A DNA stretch of 64,000 bases, taken from contig JBDKVB010000068.1 in assembly GCA_039679385.1 (NCBI GenBank), positions 1-64,000 of the forward strand, read 5' to 3'. Position 1 is the first letter of the stretch; the number at the start of each line of letters is the position of its first letter. Below the pieces are notes generated by a model. The model saw only the letters and a list, made by a program, of their open reading frames with translations. It searched no databases and had not been told where the DNA came from. The stretch is from Armatimonadia bacterium (GTDB taxonomy: Bacteria; Armatimonadota; Zipacnadia; Zipacnadales; JABUFB01). The position numbers and the translations under genes were made by a program. Positions 17,922 to 26,228 of this stretch are shown here, in pieces.

Positions 17922-20900
17922 CTACGCAGGATACCCCGCATAGACGAGGAGATTGCGGATCAGTTTGGTGCAGACCTCGCGTTTGGCGGCGTCCTGGGAG
18001 CCGGGATCAGCCACCGGTCGGTCGAAGCTGGGGTTGACCACCAGCACTTCACCTGCGCCAACCTTCGCCTGCAGGATCGCAGGGCTACCGTTGAGGGTGG
18101 AGGCCAGAGTCTTCCAGCCCGGTGCTGCGAGGGCCACAGTGTCGTAGCTCGTAACTTCCGACAGGTCCTGGATCCGGTTCGGTGTGCTGAAGAGCGCATG
18201 CCCCGGTGTCTTGATGTCTCCCGTCCTGTCGTCGGTGTCGCTGACTGCCAGGTCGAGAGGCAGGAAGGCGGGCGACCACTGGTCGTCGTTGAGCTGCCCG
18301 ACGATCAGCTTGCCGCCGGCCGCGACCCAGCGCTCCAGACGTTGAGTAGCGGAGCGGATCTTGCCGAAATCCTTGGTGTATGCCTCGTCGCCCACGATCA
18401 GCGTCCGGTAGCGGAGAAGGTCGCTATCGCTGAGAGCCGACAGGTCGGCGATGACCTCAGGCTTGACGCCGACTGCCTCAGCGGCCTGCGCCAGCGGGTC
18501 GCCCTCGCCGGTCACCCAGCCGATGCGGTCGCCGAGCTTCTGCGGAGCGACCACGGTGACGGACAGGGGAAGAGGAGTGTTGCTCGCCTCACCACGCTGC
18601 AGACTCAGGGTTGCGGTATACGTGGTGCCGTCGGCTGCGTTCTGCGGCACCCGCACCTCCACAGCCGGTCCAAAGGCGGTTCCGACGGGCGCTTCCCATT
18701 CCGCCTGTCTGGGTAGTTGGAGCCAGTTGTGCGCATCGTCGGTCACCGAGAGCTTGCAGGCAAGAGGCTTGCTGCCCGCGTGGACGATCAGAGGGTTGAC
18801 TTGCCTGGTCTCGCCGGGTGCGAGATACACGTGACTGCGCATCTCGGCACGCTCCATATCCGGCCCAAAGGTCAGCTCAGGTGCGTCGGCGAGGCCCAGG
18901 GCGTTAAGCTCGGAGAGCATCCAGGGCATGAAGCAGGTGAACTGGGTGAAGGTCTTGCCGAAGGAGCTGAGGCCGCCGCGATACATGAACATTGAGGTGG
19001 CTTCGAGCAGCAGGTCCTTATTGGCGTGTTCCGGGTCGATGCGGCAGCCATAGGCCAGGCCGTCTCCGTTGAGGCTGACGGTCCAGGCGCCTCCCTTGGT
19101 CTGGAAGGTCTTGCACTGGGAGTAGGCAAAGCCCTTGTCGGCCGGCACGTACATCTCCCGCCACTGCGCCTCGCAGCCCTTGAGGTAGGCGGCCCGCAGG
19201 TCCTCCCGGGGCTGAGCGAGATCGTACATTTTGAGGCCGTGAAGGAGGACGCCGGTCATGAAGGCCTTGCAGCCCCAGCAGCGCGGCGTGTGCTTGCACT
19301 CATTCGGGTCCTGCCAGTGACCCCAGATGCCGCGGTCGGGGTGCTGCGTCCAGATCATGGTATCGGCGACGAGTTTGGAGGCGTTCAGGTAGGTCGGGTT
19401 GCTGGTGATGTTGTAGGTGCCCATCAGGCCGGTCATGGCCCAGCCAGCCTGCCGCTCAGCGCCATAGCGGAAGTCGGTGGTACGGGCGGAGAGCCACTCG
19501 GCGACGCTTTGTGCCGTCTCGAGGAAGCGTGGGTCGCCGGTCAGGGCGTACACGTACGCGTGGCCCTCGCACCAGCTGTGGCCGGAGTCATGAGGACCGG
19601 TGTTGAACCAGCCCATGTCCTTCCAGGACTGGTCGAAGTAGCCGCCGGTGTGCCCGGTGCAGTGCTCGTACTCAGCCCCGATGTTTGAGGGGTTCGACCA
19701 ATAGTGAACCGTGTCCACGTCGGCCTTGTGACGCTCCATCTGCTCGGCACGCCAGAGCATGTCGAGGTTGCCCGTGCGGGCAAAGTTGGCGGCCATCGCC
19801 CACTGGGTGTCGTACTCGCCGTTGCCCCAGTTCCAGGTCCGTTCCCCGAACCAGTCGCCGTAGTTCATGAAGCCGTACTCGCGAATCTGCTCGCGTCGCT
19901 GCATGAACTGGCCAAAGGCGCTGTCCAGGGTCGTCTCGTAGCCATCGAACTTGCCCGGCGTGCGCGGGAACATCGGACCGAAGGCGCCACTTGCGCAGTA
20001 CCACTGAGGGTCACAGGCAGCGAAGAGAGGCTTCTGCCAGAAGAGGCCTGCGGAGTACTGACCAGCTGCCGCCGAGATGGGAGAAGGCTGGTAGTCTACG
20101 GCAAACTCGGTGTTGAGTCGGACGCCCTGTCGGACCTTGTAGCGGCCCTTGTCGCACCAGAAGTAGAGCTTGTTGACGTCGTCGTCGCTAGCGCCTGCGT
20201 ACTGGTCGGCGGGGAGCTTCGGATGGAGCTCGACTAGCAAGCCGTTGTCGTCGGCGCTGAGGGCCTTCGGGTAGAGTTGCCAGAAGTCGCGGATCACCAC
20301 TGCGAGCGACTGTGGCCCACGGGCCAGGAGCCAGCCATTGGCACGCTTGCCCGCAGTCTCGCCGGCGGTGAAGCGGTTGTCTTCGTCCTGCAGCAGGCGT
20401 TCGCCCGCCTTGAGGGGCAGGGCTTTGCCGTCGCCGCCGCAGGTGAACTGAGCCCCCGCGAGTGCCGCCGGGATCCTGACCCGTACTCCCTGGAACAGGC
20501 TCATGTCGGCGGTGGTCACGTCGTTGTCGAGGCACAGGCTGGTCTTGACGAAGGGCTGACCAGCCCAGAAGGTCAGGCGGCAGACGTAGCGCATGAAGCC
20601 GGTGCCGGTGGCGCTGACCAGCTTGCCCTTGATGCACAGGGTCGTGCGGACCGGACCAGCGTCTTCGACAAGGATCTGCTCGGGCGGTGCAAGGGCCGAC
20701 GAGTAGACGACACCCTCGGCGTCAGTGATCTCGAACCCGCAAGCCCTGGGGTCTCCTGCCGAGACAGGCTTGCCCGCGACGCTTACCTGCGCGAAGGGAG
20801 CGAAGCCGTCAGCGGCGATCTGGAGGGTCACTGCCCCGGTGTCAACCACTACCGGCGCTGTGAGGACTGCGAGGGGTTGGCCGACGGTGGTGCCCTTCGA

Positions 20901-22658
20901 GGCAGCGGAGGTCACCGTCACTCCGGGCTTGGCCTCGGCGGCCGCCACCGGGCATTCCAGGACATAGGTGGCGTCCTCGGAGGTTGCGGTCTTCGCAAGG
21001 AAGTCGACCAGCATCCAGCGGATGTCACCACTGGGCCAGCGCGAGGTTACCTTGAACTGCGCGGGAACCACGTCTCCCTTGCTGTCCAAGAGGCGGCACT
21101 GGGCCGGGTCGGCGACCGTCCCGTCGGGTAGCGGAACGCCGGAAGTCACAGGCCAGTCCGCCCGGGGCCGGTAGGTAGGCTCGTGGACGGTGAGCGTGAT
21201 GCGCTGGGCGGTTCTCGCCCTGTCCGCAGCCAGGCCCAGTTCATTGCGACGGTGGGCTGCCGCGTTGCGCCAGACCCGGTAGGAGGCTGTGGCAGTCTGG
21301 GCCTCGTAGGCGGTCTGCGGCGCTTCCTTGCAGGTGATGGTGAGCTGGTAGGCCGAAGCTCGCAGGTCTGGCGGCAAGTAGATCATGTGGTTGTTGGTGA
21401 AGCCACGGTTTTCGGGCAGGTCGCCGCTCTGCTCAAAGGCCTCAGGTCCCGCAAGGGCGTAATGGACCGTTGCCTCAGTGGGGCGGTTTGTCGTCCAGGC
21501 GACCATCACGCGACCTGCGGGCTCTCCGGGCACGTCAGGGAGGTGCCAGGCAGCGAGGTTCTCGACCACCAGTTTGGGCGCCTGAGGCTTGCTTGCGAGC
21601 AGGCACACATTGAGGAAGCGGGCGGTGCCTCCGTTCTCGGCGGTCCGGACCTCAACCGTCTGGCCTTTCGTGATGGCCACCGGCTCGGCGGTGTAGTACA
21701 GAACATCGCGCGAGGATGGGGAACTGCCCACGATGGTGCTGACCTTGCGTCCGTTGACCAGAACGTCCAGGGCTTCGGGACGGGCTGCGTCATCGTGAAG
21801 CACCAGGCCGACCCGGTACTGGCCCGACACGGGGCTCTTCCAGCTAACGCTCCCGGCACCGTCGAAATCGTCGCTCATGAGGAGTGTGTAGCCCTCGACG
21901 GTTGCGTCGCCCGCCTTGAGACGCACGTTCTGCGGGTCTTGCCACAGGCCATAGGTGAGCTGAGGGAAGTCGCTCATGTACAGCCCCTCCGAGTTCTCCG
22001 GCGTGGCGAAGGGCGACTTGGGAAGGACACGTTCGGGATGCAGCGGCACCTCGGCATACACCCAGTCAGCCGTGTCGCTGTCGCTGGGCTTCGAGGCGAT
22101 GTGGCTCAGCACGTACATGCGGAAGTGGGTCTTGCCGTCGATAGCTTTGATGTGGACGTCGTCGGCGATGTAGAGGGTGTTGCCCTCGAAGACCATCCGC
22201 ACAGGGATGGCGGCATTGACGCGCGGGGCGGGATTGAGGATGCGCGGGTCTGTACGGGCATCAACCGCGCTGTACATGACGTCAACGCCGCGTACCCAGT
22301 CGGCCTCCTGGCGGCCGGTGGTCTTGTCGTCATCCAGGTCCGTGTAGAGGTGGAAGACGACGTCTGTTGTCGGGTAGTCTGCGGCGAAGGTGACCTTCCA
22401 TACATAGCGGTCGCCGGCGACGTGGGCGAAGTAGACCTTGTCGACATCCGGGGCCGTCGGGCCACGTCCGGACTTATCCGTCTGACCTCGCAGGCCGTCG
22501 TCGATGACCACCTGCAGGCCCTCATCAAGATCGGGATTGGTGCCGAGCTTGACTTCCACGGCGTCGGGGAGACCATCACGGTCTCGGTCCTGGGCCAAGG
22601 CAGGAAGGGCGAGCATTATAAGGAGCAGGGCAGCGGCAAGCACGCGGTTCATCGTCAT
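17922..22658 (-). CDS. Giant secreted YetA/exo-rhamnogalacturonan-lyase-like protein
   Basis: The protein is about 1578 aa with a signal peptide (RVLAAALLLIMLALPALA). Mature residues start with a calcium-binding type 3 repeat (DRDRDGLPDAVEVKLGTNP), then a beta-rich domain (YVWKVTF, YTDLDDDKTTG, about residues 70-200). From about residue 490 to 1250 the sequence resembles the YetA / PcRGLX exo-rhamnogalacturonan lyase family (VPLPDGTVADPAQCRLLDS, WPSGDIRWMLVDF, and an alpha-helical barrel with HWQDPNECKHTPRCWGCKAF). After about residue 1370 comes a glutamine-amidotransferase-like fold (LERWVAAGGKLIVGQLNDD). The size is well above the core family. ATG at 22658 is seven bases after GGAG; GTG at 22661 is an alternative. 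The substrate is inferred, not proven. Confidence 0.75.
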   Translation of the reverse strand: MTMNRVLAAALLLIMLALPALAQDRDRDGLPDAVEVKLGTNPDLDEGLQVVIDDGLRGQTDKSGRGPTAPDVDKVYFAHVAGDRYVWKVTFAADYPTTDVVFHLYTDLDDDKTTGRQEADWVRGVDVMYSAVDARTDPRILNPAPRVNAAIPVRMVFEGNTLYIADDVHIKAIDGKTHFRMYVLSHIASKPSDSDTADWVYAEVPLHPERVLPKSPFATPENSEGLYMSDFPQLTYGLWQDPQNVRLKAGDATVEGYTLLMSDDFDGAGSVSWKSPVSGQYRVGLVLHDDAARPEALDVLVNGRKVSTIVGSSPSSRDVLYYTAEPVAITKGQTVEVRTAENGGTARFLNVCLLASKPQAPKLVVENLAAWHLPDVPGEPAGRVMVAWTTNRPTEATVHYALAGPEAFEQSGDLPENRGFTNNHMIYLPPDLRASAYQLTITCKEAPQTAYEAQTATASYRVWRNAAAHRRNELGLAADRARTAQRITLTVHEPTYRPRADWPVTSGVPLPDGTVADPAQCRLLDSKGDVVPAQFKVTSRWPSGDIRWMLVDFLAKTATSEDATYVLECPVAAAEAKPGVTVTSAASKGTTVGQPLAVLTAPVVVDTGAVTLQIAADGFAPFAQVSVAGKPVSAGDPRACGFEITDAEGVVYSSALAPPEQILVEDAGPVRTTLCIKGKLVSATGTGFMRYVCRLTFWAGQPFVKTSLCLDNDVTTADMSLFQGVRVRIPAALAGAQFTCGGDGKALPLKAGERLLQDEDNRFTAGETAGKRANGWLLARGPQSLAVVIRDFWQLYPKALSADDNGLLVELHPKLPADQYAGASDDDVNKLYFWCDKGRYKVRQGVRLNTEFAVDYQPSPISAAAGQYSAGLFWQKPLFAACDPQWYCASGAFGPMFPRTPGKFDGYETTLDSAFGQFMQRREQIREYGFMNYGDWFGERTWNWGNGEYDTQWAMAANFARTGNLDMLWRAEQMERHKADVDTVHYWSNPSNIGAEYEHCTGHTGGYFDQSWKDMGWFNTGPHDSGHSWCEGHAYVYALTGDPRFLETAQSVAEWLSARTTDFRYGAERQAGWAMTGLMGTYNITSNPTYLNASKLVADTMIWTQHPDRGIWGHWQDPNECKHTPRCWGCKAFMTGVLLHGLKMYDLAQPREDLRAAYLKGCEAQWREMYVPADKGFAYSQCKTFQTKGGAWTVSLNGDGLAYGCRIDPEHANKDLLLEATSMFMYRGGLSSFGKTFTQFTCFMPWMLSELNALGLADAPELTFGPDMERAEMRSHVYLAPGETRQVNPLIVHAGSKPLACKLSVTDDAHNWLQLPRQAEWEAPVGTAFGPAVEVRVPQNAADGTTYTATLSLQRGEASNTPLPLSVTVVAPQKLGDRIGWVTGEGDPLAQAAEAVGVKPEVIADLSALSDSDLLRYRTLIVGDEAYTKDFGKIRSATQRLERWVAAGGKLIVGQLNDDQWSPAFLPLDLAVSDTDDRTGDIKTPGHALFSTPNRIQDLSEVTSYDTVALAAPGWKTLASTLNGSPAILQAKVGAGEVLVVNPSFDRPVADPGSQDAAKREVCTKLIRNLLVYAGYPA

Positions 22659-22804
22659 CACCGTTCTCCGGGCGGAACTTGGTACGGATGGATCGATACG
22701 GGCAGCACAAGAGACACTCCGTCAAGCGGCGGCAGGCAATCGTGGTGGCGCCGGATAGAGGACTATCCCCGCACGGCGTTGAACTACCGGTTCCCTCCGG
22801 CTGC

Positions 22805-22837
22805 CGAAAGACCACAAAGACTGGTGAGGGTCTTTCG
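22805..22837. repeat. Inverted repeat in a divergent intergenic region
   Basis: CGAAAGACC (22805-22813) and GGTCTTTCG (22829-22837) form a perfect 9-base inverted repeat with a 15-base loop. It is in the 259-base gap between the divergent lyase-like and MBL genes. It may be an operator or an RNA hairpin in the MBL leader; no clear promoter is seen in this gap. Confidence 0.4.
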
Positions 22838-22917
22838 CGCTATCGTGAGACATGACCTTCCCGAGGGGCTTGAGCCTTGCGGGCTGCTTACAGACATGTA
22901 GAAGAGAGGTTACGCTC

Positions 22918-23700
22918 GTGGCCGAGGAGATCACCCTTACGGTTCTGGGCACAGCTACTTGCACGCCGGAGGCCGGTCGCGATTCCAGTTGCTACTGCGT
23001 GAACGGTTCGCTGCTGGTAGACGCCGGCTGGCACGTTGTCGCCGGGCTTACCTCCGCCGGCCTTGACCCGCTGGACATCGACGCGCTGATTGTGACGCAC
23101 TGTCACCACGACCACTACATGGGGATCGTGGGGCTGCTGTTCTACCTTGGACTCGAAGGCCGTCGGGTGCCCGAGAAGCGGTTCCTGCACGTCTACGGGC
23201 CTGCGGGCGAGATCGGGCGTGTCGTCGAGGACGCCCAGCGCTTCCTGCAGACCGACCGGTACCCGGAGCTGGAATTCCCTGTGGAAGTGCATGACGTAGC
23301 GCCCGGTGACCAGTTCACGGACTGCGGGCTGGAAGTGAAGGCCGTGAAGGCCCTGCACAACGTTCCCAGCCTCTGCTACCGGGTGGAGAACGCGAGTGGC
23401 GTCTCGGTGACCTTCTCGGGTGACACGCCTTTCAACCCGGCACTGGTGGAGCTCGCCCAGGGCACCGACCTGTTGCTGCACGAGATGTCCTTCGGCCCCA
23501 ACTCGACCCGTGACAAGGAAGGGGCGGCGCACTCCGGATCACCGGAGGCGGCTGAAGTGGCAGCGCTGGCCGGTGCTCGTCGGCTCGCCCTGGTTCACGG
23601 CTATGTGGCCGCACAGGCTGCCTCCCTGGCCGCCGCCCAGGAGCGTTTCCCGGCGACCTTCGTTCCCAGGGAGGGCGACGTGCTGCACGTGGGCGGCTGA
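22918..23700 (+). CDS. MBL-fold hydrolase, RNase Z/arylsulfatase-like subgroup
   Basis: A 260-aa metallo-beta-lactamase-fold protein with THCHHDHYMG near residues 60-69, FSGDTPF near residue 169 and a late metal-ligand His in LVHGY near residue 225. The order is that of the RNase Z-like branch, which also includes phosphodiesterases and lactonases. It is shorter than authentic RNase Z and lacks a recognisable exosite, so a tRNA role is not claimed. GTG at 22918 is chosen because GAGAGGT lies eight bases upstream; the frame extends back to 22852. A sialidase-like gene follows after 73 bases. Confidence 0.82.
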   Translation: MAEEITLTVLGTATCTPEAGRDSSCYCVNGSLLVDAGWHVVAGLTSAGLDPLDIDALIVTHCHHDHYMGIVGLLFYLGLEGRRVPEKRFLHVYGPAGEIGRVVEDAQRFLQTDRYPELEFPVEVHDVAPGDQFTDCGLEVKAVKALHNVPSLCYRVENASGVSVTFSGDTPFNPALVELAQGTDLLLHEMSFGPNSTRDKEGAAHSGSPEAAEVAALAGARRLALVHGYVAAQAASLAAAQERFPATFVPREGDVLHVGG

Positions 23701-23773
23701 GGAGGAAGGGCGCGTCTTCGCAGAGCAGTTGCGGCGGACGTGATTCCGACGAATCGCAGGGGGACAAGGATCG

Positions 23774-24727
23774 ATGCAACTCAAGCTCGAGCGCATGCAG
23801 ACGGTCTATGCCGATGGCAACCACAACGCCTTCACTGATCTGTGCTGGTTCAAGGGCCGCCCGTACTGCACTTTCCGGCACGCCACCAACCACCTGTCGC
23901 AGGATGGGCGAGTTCTGGTGCTTCGCGGGACGGCGGAGGGCGACCGCTGGCAGGTCGTGGCGTCGATTCGCGCTGCCGCCGACACTCGTGACCCGAAGCT
24001 GATGGTGACGCCGGAGGGGCTGTTCTCGTACTCCTTCGTGCGCTACCCCGATGATGGCGGGGTGCAGTTCCATCGGGCAACCGGCTACAGCTTCAGCCCG
24101 GACGGAGACAACTGGACGCCCTGGTGGTTCATCGAGGGCGAGGACATCTACTGGCGGCCACGCTGGTACCAGAATCGGGGCTATGTCGCGGCGTACCGGG
24201 GGACGGACTGGAGCGTGATCTTCAAGGCCACCAAGGACGGGCGGATCTGGGAGAACATCTCGACGGTGGCTGTGCGTGAGGGAGAGCCGCGGCCGAATGA
24301 GACGGCCTTCGAGTTCGCGCCGGACCGGACCTGCTGGGCCCTGGTGCGGCGGGAGTATGCTGAGGGTCACCCCTTGCTGGCGAAGTCGCGGCCGCCCTAC
24401 ACGGAGTGGTCCTATGAGGAGCTGGACATCAAGCTGCAGGGGATGTGCCTGTGGTTCGTCGGTGACCAGCCCTTTATGTCCGGGCGCTGGTACCAGCCGA
24501 GCGGGTATGTGAACACGGCGGTGTTCCGCCTCGACGGCACGACGCCGGTATGTCAGGTGGTGCTTCCGAGCGGTGGTGACACCTCCTACATGGGGGTTGC
24601 TGCGCATCCGAAGGACCCGCAGCGGTACTGGCTCTCCTACTACTCGAGTCACGAGTACAACCCGAAGCCGAATTCGCACGAGCACCCGGCGAACATCTAC
24701 CTGGTTGACGTGGTGATCACCGGATAG
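23774..24727 (+). CDS. Sialidase-like beta-propeller protein
   Basis: The 317-aa protein looks like a sialidase-fold propeller: repeated strands with aromatic and Asp-box-like turns (YSFSPDGDNW near residue 111, IFKATKDGRIWENIS near residue 150) and Arg residues in RHATNH, RDPKLMVTPEG and RPRWY positions. Such proteins hydrolyse or bind terminal sugars, but a full set of catalytic residues cannot be confirmed by eye. No signal peptide is present. ATG at 23774 is preceded by GGGGGACAAGG. It may be co-transcribed with the MBL gene. Confidence 0.65.
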   Translation: MQLKLERMQTVYADGNHNAFTDLCWFKGRPYCTFRHATNHLSQDGRVLVLRGTAEGDRWQVVASIRAAADTRDPKLMVTPEGLFSYSFVRYPDDGGVQFHRATGYSFSPDGDNWTPWWFIEGEDIYWRPRWYQNRGYVAAYRGTDWSVIFKATKDGRIWENISTVAVREGEPRPNETAFEFAPDRTCWALVRREYAEGHPLLAKSRPPYTEWSYEELDIKLQGMCLWFVGDQPFMSGRWYQPSGYVNTAVFRLDGTTPVCQVVLPSGGDTSYMGVAAHPKDPQRYWLSYYSSHEYNPKPNSHEHPANIYLVDVVITG

Positions 24728-24790
24728 ACGGATCGTCCCGACGGTCCACAGATTGCAGGACCTCCCCGGTCAGGGTCCGGTGCCGGGCAC

Positions 24791-24820
24791 TGGACAACCG
24801 TGACAGGGTTTCGCTAAACT
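24791..24820 (+). promoter_or_regulatory. Sigma-70 type promoter for the exopolysaccharide locus
   Basis: TGGACA (24791-24796), an 18-base spacer and TAAACT (24815-24820) lie 88 bases before the first glycosyltransferase start at 24908. No other promoter of this quality was seen inside the locus. Confidence 0.5.
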
Positions 24821-24907
24821 AAGGTCACTGGTGGGCCAGCAGGTGGCGTGGCTGATAGGGTTGAGGGGCAGCCGTCCTCATGGCTTGGTCTGTGAGGTCG
24901 GGGCGCG

Positions 24908-26176
24908 ATGCGAGGAAGCACGCAGCCGGCCGGGGGAAGTGACCGTTCGGGGAGTTGTTTCTGCTTGTCCGACAAGCCGAAGGTACTGCACATCATCACG
25001 AAGATGGTAGCGTGTGGAGGGGCTTCACTCACCGCCAAACTCCTGGCGGAGCACCAGGCGTCGGAGCAGTCCGCCTTTGAGCCCGCCCTGGCCTATGGGT
25101 TGGGGACGGAGGAAGAGGAAGAGGCGCTGAGCGTCGCCGGTAGCGTGGAGCAGTTCCAGGTCGCCAGCCTGGTTCGGCCTCTGAGGCCCCTGCAGGACTG
25201 GCGTGCCCTGGGTGAACTGCGGGAGGTCATCCGCAGCTACCGGCCCGCGGTGGTTCACACTCATAGCTCAAAGGCCGGCGTTCTGGGGCGGCTTGCCGCT
25301 CGTAAGGAACGAGTGCCGGTCATTGTGCATCATGTCCACGGGTGGAGCTTCCATGACCGGATGCCGGCATGGGAGCGTAACCTGTTTGTCGGCATTGAGA
25401 GGTACATGGCGCGTCGCTGTCACGGGTTGCTGATGGTCGCTCGCGAGGACCAGCGGATCGCTGCAGAGCGCAGCATCGGGGCCTCCTCGCAGTGGCACAT
25501 GGTGCGCTCGGGGCTGCGAATGGAAGAGTTCGCGCCCACTGACCCCGAAAGACGCGAAGCGGCTCGTCGTGCACTGGGGATCGACGAGGGGCGGTTCGTG
25601 GTCGGAACCGTGGCTCAGTTGCGGCCGCAGAAGTCGCCGCTCGATTTCGTGAAGGTCGCCAAGGCTGTCACGTGCCAGCACGAGGACGCACTCTTCGTGT
25701 GGATCGGTGACGGGCCGATGCGTGGTGAGGTGGAGATGGCCATTGCCCAGGAGGGGCTTGGTGAGCGTCTCAGGCTGGTTGGCAGTCGCACGGACGTGCG
25801 CGACCTGTACCCGGCCTTCGATGTGTTCCTGCTGACCTCCCTGTGGGAGGGTCTGCCCCGAACGGTGGTGGAGGCCTCGGTGGTGGGGCTCCCGGTCGTT
25901 GCTACTGCGGTCGCGGGCACGGCAGAGGCGATCCGGGACGGTCATAGCGGTTTGTTGGCGGAGCCCGGCGATGTTGCCGGGTTGACGTCTTGTATCCTGC
26001 GTCTGTACGAAGACCCAGCGCTCCGGCGTGGGCTCTGTGCCCATGCTCAGGCCATGCGCGAGGAGTTCTCCATCGAGCGGGTGGTGGCGGATTTGGAAGG
26101 CCTGTACCTGAGCCTGCTATCTGAAGGCAAGGGTGGTCAGGCAGCCTTCGGTACCGCAGGAGAGTCGGACCCGTAG
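24908..26176 (+). CDS. GT4-family glycosyltransferase
   Basis: The 422-aa product is a GT-B fold glycosyltransferase of family 4. It has an N-terminal acceptor domain (VLHIITKMVACGGASLTAKL near residue 26, HTHSSKAGVLGRLAA near residue 117) and a C-terminal donor domain with TSLWEGLPRTVVEASVVGLP, the EX7E-type motif, near residue 300. It would add a sugar to a lipid-linked repeat unit at the cytoplasmic face. It is the first gene of an exopolysaccharide locus. The first 24 residues are poorly conserved in style, so translation may start later. Confidence 0.9.
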   Translation: MRGSTQPAGGSDRSGSCFCLSDKPKVLHIITKMVACGGASLTAKLLAEHQASEQSAFEPALAYGLGTEEEEEALSVAGSVEQFQVASLVRPLRPLQDWRALGELREVIRSYRPAVVHTHSSKAGVLGRLAARKERVPVIVHHVHGWSFHDRMPAWERNLFVGIERYMARRCHGLLMVAREDQRIAAERSIGASSQWHMVRSGLRMEEFAPTDPERREAARRALGIDEGRFVVGTVAQLRPQKSPLDFVKVAKAVTCQHEDALFVWIGDGPMRGEVEMAIAQEGLGERLRLVGSRTDVRDLYPAFDVFLLTSLWEGLPRTVVEASVVGLPVVATAVAGTAEAIRDGHSGLLAEPGDVAGLTSCILRLYEDPALRRGLCAHAQAMREEFSIERVVADLEGLYLSLLSEGKGGQAAFGTAGESDP

Positions 26177-26228
26177 CACCGGTCAAGGAGTCAACCACGC
26201 GCAGTATCGCGTTGCCGAGGTGCCACCA

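Noticed and set aside
21183-22901. Plus-strand open frame of 572 codons opposite the giant lyase-like gene
   Set aside because: It is the complement of a gene with signal peptide and clear domains, and has biased Val/Gly/Arg/Asp composition with no motifs.
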